Origin: Paraspadella gotoi
Taxonomy: Eukaryota > Chaetognatha
Length of the DNA: 64,000 nucleotides
Direction of reading: 5' to 3'
NCBI GenBank assembly: GCA_051294375.1
Contig: CM119266.1
Coordinates: 21,403,987 to 21,467,986, forward strand
A program made the translations under genes and the position numbers. The notes beneath the pieces are model-generated. The model did not search any database. It was not told the DNA's origin and saw nothing but the letters and a program-made list of their open reading frames with translations. Shown here piece by piece: positions 60,263 to 64,000 of the stretch (positions within the stretch are counted from its first letter, which is position 1; every line of letters starts with the position of its first letter).

Positions 60263-60430
60263 CTAGAATAAATTTCCCCCCCTAACGGCGCACTCTTTCC
60301 CCCAAAAACAACAAAAATCTTCTTTTTTTTTTATTTTTCCCTCGAATGGATTTCGTTTCGACGCGCGACGAAAGTTAAAATTTCCTCCTGCGGGGATGAA
60401 ATTCGGTTGTGGCGGCGAAGAGGGCACTGG

Positions 60431-60461
<31 letters not shown>

Positions 60462-60707
60462 GGCGGCAGCGGCTCGGCGGCGGCGGTGGCGGCGAATGAG
60501 GCGAAGACCTTGGCGGCGCCTGTACGAGCTTTTGGCGTCGGGAACGATGGTGGTGGCAGAGAAGAAAACATTTTGGCGAAAGCGACGGTGGCGCCAAAAT
60601 AAAAAAAGTCGACTAAAATTTGTTTTGACGTCGGCGGATCTGAGGATGCGTTTGAAGACGTTCTTGATTCTGGAAGATATTTTTTTAATGCGAAACCTAA
60701 AAATCAT
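60263..60707 (-). CDS. poly-Pro or poly-Ala open frames, coding strand uncertain
   Basis: A GGC-rich run at 60428-60495 reads as poly-Pro (minus, 102 codons ending KEDFCCFWGKECAVRGG) or poly-Ala (minus, other frame), and as poly-Gly or poly-Ala on the plus strand. The minus-strand poly-Pro reading has the most protein-like flanks (FASFAATAAAEPLPPP; PNFIPAGGNFNFRRASKRNP). No splice site is decisive. Confidence 0.22.
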
Positions 60708-60977
60708 ATTAACGGATATATTAGGCTATTACGTTAATACGTTATCACGATTTTCGTTTCTTGCCATTTTTTCCTCAAAAATTTGGGCGCCCTAAAAGGG
60801 ACGCTCGATGTCGCGTCGTCGATGGAAGAGGAACGGGTTGGACGAAGGGATCAGCGAAGTTGAGACTAAGACTGAAGTTAATAGGTGGCGTAGGGGGGGC
60901 GGGGGGGGGAACGGAGGGAGAAGAGATTTGATCAAGGGCGAATTTGGCGAGCTACGTGGTCCACCGGGACTCGGAAT

Positions 60978-60995
60978 CGTTTGTGTGTGTGTGTG

Positions 60996-61076
<81 letters not shown>
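60978..61076. repeat. (TG)n then (GA)n microsatellite
   Basis: A short TG run passes directly into about 80 bases of GA. Confidence 0.95.
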
Positions 61077-61079
<3 letters not shown>

Positions 61080-61506
61080 TTAGAATAAAACTAAAAAGTC
61101 ATGACGACGGATAGAATATTATTTTCATTTCCTTTATTCTTTGTTGACTTTCCAATTCTCTTGATTTATTTTTAGTTACCATTTTTATTTGAATTGTCGT
61201 TTTAATTCCACTTTCATGCAAATTTACTTTGCTTTCTATAATCTCGTAAAAAAAAGATTTATAGACCGGGAATTTGCGCCGTCAAGCATTCGTATTTCCA
61301 TAGCTCGAAATTCACCCACATTTTATTTTTTTTACATTCATTTTTTCGTTATTTATTTCTCTTTATCTTTTCAAAATGACTTTTATTTTAGCGTTTTCCC
61401 AAAAATCTCAAAATCTTAAAAAAAAAATTTTTTTCTGATAAAATGTAAACAAAAAAGAACTTTTTACATTCAACTTCTTACCCTCGAAACGTTTCGGTTC
61501 TGCAGA

Positions 61507-61590
61507 TTCCACTCCAACGGCGCCAATCGAAGAGCTTCCTAATCGTGTCCTCGGTTGTCTGGCAATGAACCATTCGCCTCGTCGTTAGAC
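61507..61590 (+). CDS. possible short terminal exon
   Basis: After an acceptor-like GTTTCGGTTCTGCAG (ending 61506), one frame reads STPTAPIEELPNRVLGCLAM to a stop at about 61588. No upstream exon can be linked. Weak. Confidence 0.15.
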
Positions 61591-62465
61591 CCTCGCTCTC
61601 GAGCTATCGAAGATGGCGCTTCTTCGTTGATGCGTTCAAACTGAAAAGTTGTCTTATATAGTTATAGACGTAATGTTTATGATTGAAGAAATTTAACTAC
61701 GCTAAGGTTTCTATTTTATATTCCGACTTCAAAGTTCAACTACCGACGAGAGTCTCGCCGCCACGATGCTATTAGAGCGATCAACCCCTTAACTCCCGCA
61801 ATATCAAGACGAATTAGCGTCGACGACTTGATTAATCGTCGAAATCCAAAGCTCGTTCATCAACGAAGCGAGGGAATCCCAGACTTAAAGATTTAAGTTC
61901 GTCTCTCTCATTAGCATTGTCTTCTGGTTCCATCCTCGGTGGCCACCGAAAAACTTTTCAACTCGTCGAGAAAAAAATAAAAAAAAATTTTCGGTAGATG
62001 GAGTTTTTTGAAGAGTTTGGAAGTTGTACCGGTGAAGATTAGCAAATTTAGTGACTTGAAAAAAAAAGGACAACGACGATCACTTTTAGAAAATTTCTTT
62101 TTTTAACTTTTAACTGTTTAACTGTTTACCGATTGAATTCCTTTATGGGCAACGGTACCAGACTTTTTTATCAAGGAAATTGACAAATTTTATTTTCAAA
62201 ATGTATTCGCTATTTTCTCCACTTATGACCCACGACTTTCTACGCTCACCCAGTAATGCTTTCTCTTCCCGTATCCACCTTACCCTCGTTCCCACCCACC
62301 CCGACCCCGATCACCCATTACTTCCCCGGTCAACACAACTCAAAGCGATTTTCGCCGCACGTGCAATCCGCAGCTGAATCCGCAATCTAATTTTTCACGA
62401 AGCAGAAAAAAAAGGGGGGGAGAGTAAATTGTCGAGTACATTTGATGTTTGCCATCTTGCGGCGC

Positions 62466-62679
62466 TCACGTTTTGCTGACGCTGGCGTCGGCGTCGTCAT
62501 CGTCGGCGGCGGCGTCGTCGGCGGTTGCGTCGTCGGCGGCGGCGTCGTCGGCGTTGTTGTCGTAGTCGTCGTCGTCGTCAGCGGCGGCGTCCTTGTCGGC
62601 GTCATTGCATACAGTGGTGGCCATTCTCCGCTCATTCAACTTTAATGCACCTCTTCGACTCCATCTATCATAGCTGGTT

Positions 62680-62773
<94 letters not shown>

Positions 62774-62834
62774 TTTTTCCTTTTTTTTTCTCGGTGATTG
62801 CTCTGAGCGTCAACAAAGGAGCATCGAGAATCAA
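62466..62834 (-). CDS. open frame joining Arg-Glu and Asp/Ala repeats, doubtful
   Basis: 122 codons from ATG 62834. An Arg-Glu run from (GA)n is followed by YDRWSRRGALKLNERRMATT and an Asp/Ala-rich tail from (GTC/GGC)n. An internal ATG would give a 52-residue acidic peptide. The overlapping minus frame is Thr/Pro-rich and the plus frame Val/Gly-rich. The repeats alone could keep all frames open. Confidence 0.2.
62685..62768. repeat. (CT)n microsatellite
   Basis: About 84 bases of pure CT. Confidence 0.95.
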
Positions 62835-62899
62835 CCGAAACGATGAATGATGAACGAAAAAAGAGATCGTTTGATTTCGTTGATAACCTCGCCATCAGA

Positions 62900-63840
62900 G
62901 CCATCTAGCGAGATGGAGACGGAATTAAATAAAATATAGTTCATTCGAGAGATTTTTTTTATATAAACGAGCTAAGTTCGAGGCCAGAAAGGTTTTTATT
63001 ATTGTTTACATACAACGTCTTTTTTTATTTTGAATCAAAAAACGAACATGTTTATAATAAAAATCTTTCTTGCCTCAAACTTATCTCGGAACGCAACGAA
63101 TCGAAAGAAATAATAAGATAATGTCCTTAAACGAGCTGGAAAAAGGATCGTTAAAGTTTCTTGACACGCAACGTACATCCAGTATCTTGAACACCAACTC
63201 GGAAGCGAATACCCTGTAGTGACAGTTGTTTGGTAGAACCCCCTGTTAAATCCCGTCGCCGCTGTATGTAAACGAGGCGTCGACCGCCTAATCGGACGTG
63301 AAAGGATCGAGACAGGAATTGGGTTTGAAAAGCGAAACCCGAGGAGGCCCTTCCCTTCCACCCCCCCTCCCCTCGGCGGAAGGAGATGCCGGGAGATGTC
63401 GGCACCTGCCAAGCGAATTAACAACATCGGGGAATTTGAGAATTTCGATTTATAAAGAGAGAGGGAGAGAGAGGGAGAGAGAGAGAGAACCGCGCGAGTA
63501 TTCGTTCGTCATAATAAAGGTTTAATTGATAATTAGTGAATAATATATATATACATCAAACAATTCACAACTCAACTACCACACGTACTTAGCAGTTTTC
63601 CGATAGTAACAAAAGAATTTTCAGTCAATAGCAACGAATATAAAGTGCAAAATTGAATCGGCATTGAAAAAAAAAACACGTTTTAAAAATTTTAATGGAA
63701 AAGTTAAGCAATCGGGCGAGAGAACGTTGAGCCCTTCTCTCTCTTTTTTTCCCCATTAAATCGACGATGTTCGCTGCGAGCGGCTTCATTGTCTTCGTGA
63801 ATTGTGATTCCATTCACAGGTGAAGGGCGTGGCATTTCTA
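62900..63840. other. intergenic, no firm gene
   Basis: A minus-strand frame ends GIRFRVGVQDTGCTLRVKKL near 63151 and looks protein-like after a weak acceptor, but cannot be tied to other exons. A short GA tract is at 63458-63488. Confidence 0.25.
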
Positions 63841-63844
63841 ATCG

Positions 63845-63853
63845 TATAAAAGG
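63845..63853 (+). promoter_or_regulatory. TATA box
   Basis: TATAAAAGG in a locally GC-richer context, 73 bases before an ATG in strong context at 63918. Good match to the animal core-promoter consensus. Expected transcription start about 63875. Confidence 0.5.
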
Positions 63854-63917
63854 CCTTCACACTCGGAATCACCGGCCACCGATCGTTTGAAAAGAACCGT
63901 AGGGAGAGCGCGTGACC

Positions 63918-63959
63918 ATGGAAGGACGAAATGGAGGAATGGAAGTAGAGAGGGGGAGG

Positions 63960-64000
<41 letters not shown>
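63918..64000 (+). CDS. possible start of a gene cut by the window edge
   Basis: ACCATGG context. The frame begins MEGRNGGMEVERGREG and then enters Arg-Glu dipeptides from a (GA)n tract that reaches the last base. It may instead be 5' UTR. Confidence 0.25.

Overview
The window is nuclear DNA from an animal, most likely a marine invertebrate. It has GT-AG introns, an ST3Gal-type sialyltransferase gene, tRNA-derived SINEs, many (GA)n/(CT)n tracts, abundant (GTC/GAC)n trinucleotide runs and scaffold gaps. The species cannot be named from sequence alone. ST3Gal enzymes are best known from deuterostomes and are also reported from some sponges, so a non-vertebrate deuterostome is a reasonable but unproven guess. 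There is no bacterial-style operon, CRISPR array or phage.

Layout. 0-2 kb: a low-complexity first coding exon on the minus strand. 4.5-6 kb: three minus-strand exons of a SAM-dependent methyltransferase, readable as one conserved protein only across many single-base frameshifts. 6-20 kb: AT-rich, gene-poor DNA with interspersed repeats, an inverted repeat pair, a degenerate minisatellite and a tandem SINE. 20.2-22.6 kb: an intact four-exon ST3Gal-like sialyltransferase, the best-supported gene here. 24.4-33.9 kb: a 4.5 kb block followed by a second, indel-ridden copy of itself. 34-38 kb: trinucleotide-rich DNA with weak coding potential. 38.7 kb: an array of CACGTG E-boxes. 39.55-41.13 kb: a long first coding exon with a clear donor. 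43.6-54.0 kb: a second 5.2 kb block, again followed by an indel-rich copy. 54.6-58.9 kb: a 4.3 kb segment bounded by about 180 bp inverted repeats and holding two GATGA/GAAAC ribozyme-like motifs. 59-63 kb: GC-rich stretches with ambiguous coding potential on both strands. 63.85 kb: a TATA box and strong start context running off the right edge.

The sialyltransferase is a Golgi-type enzyme expected to add sialic acid to galactose on glycans. The methyltransferase is of unknown substrate. No functional link between the genes is evident. Much of what looks novel at first sight (the two 5 kb tandem duplications) is best explained by gap-filling with raw long reads, because each noisy copy runs into a gap of exactly 25 N. 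Most other open frames come from GA or trinucleotide repeats and were not called as genes.
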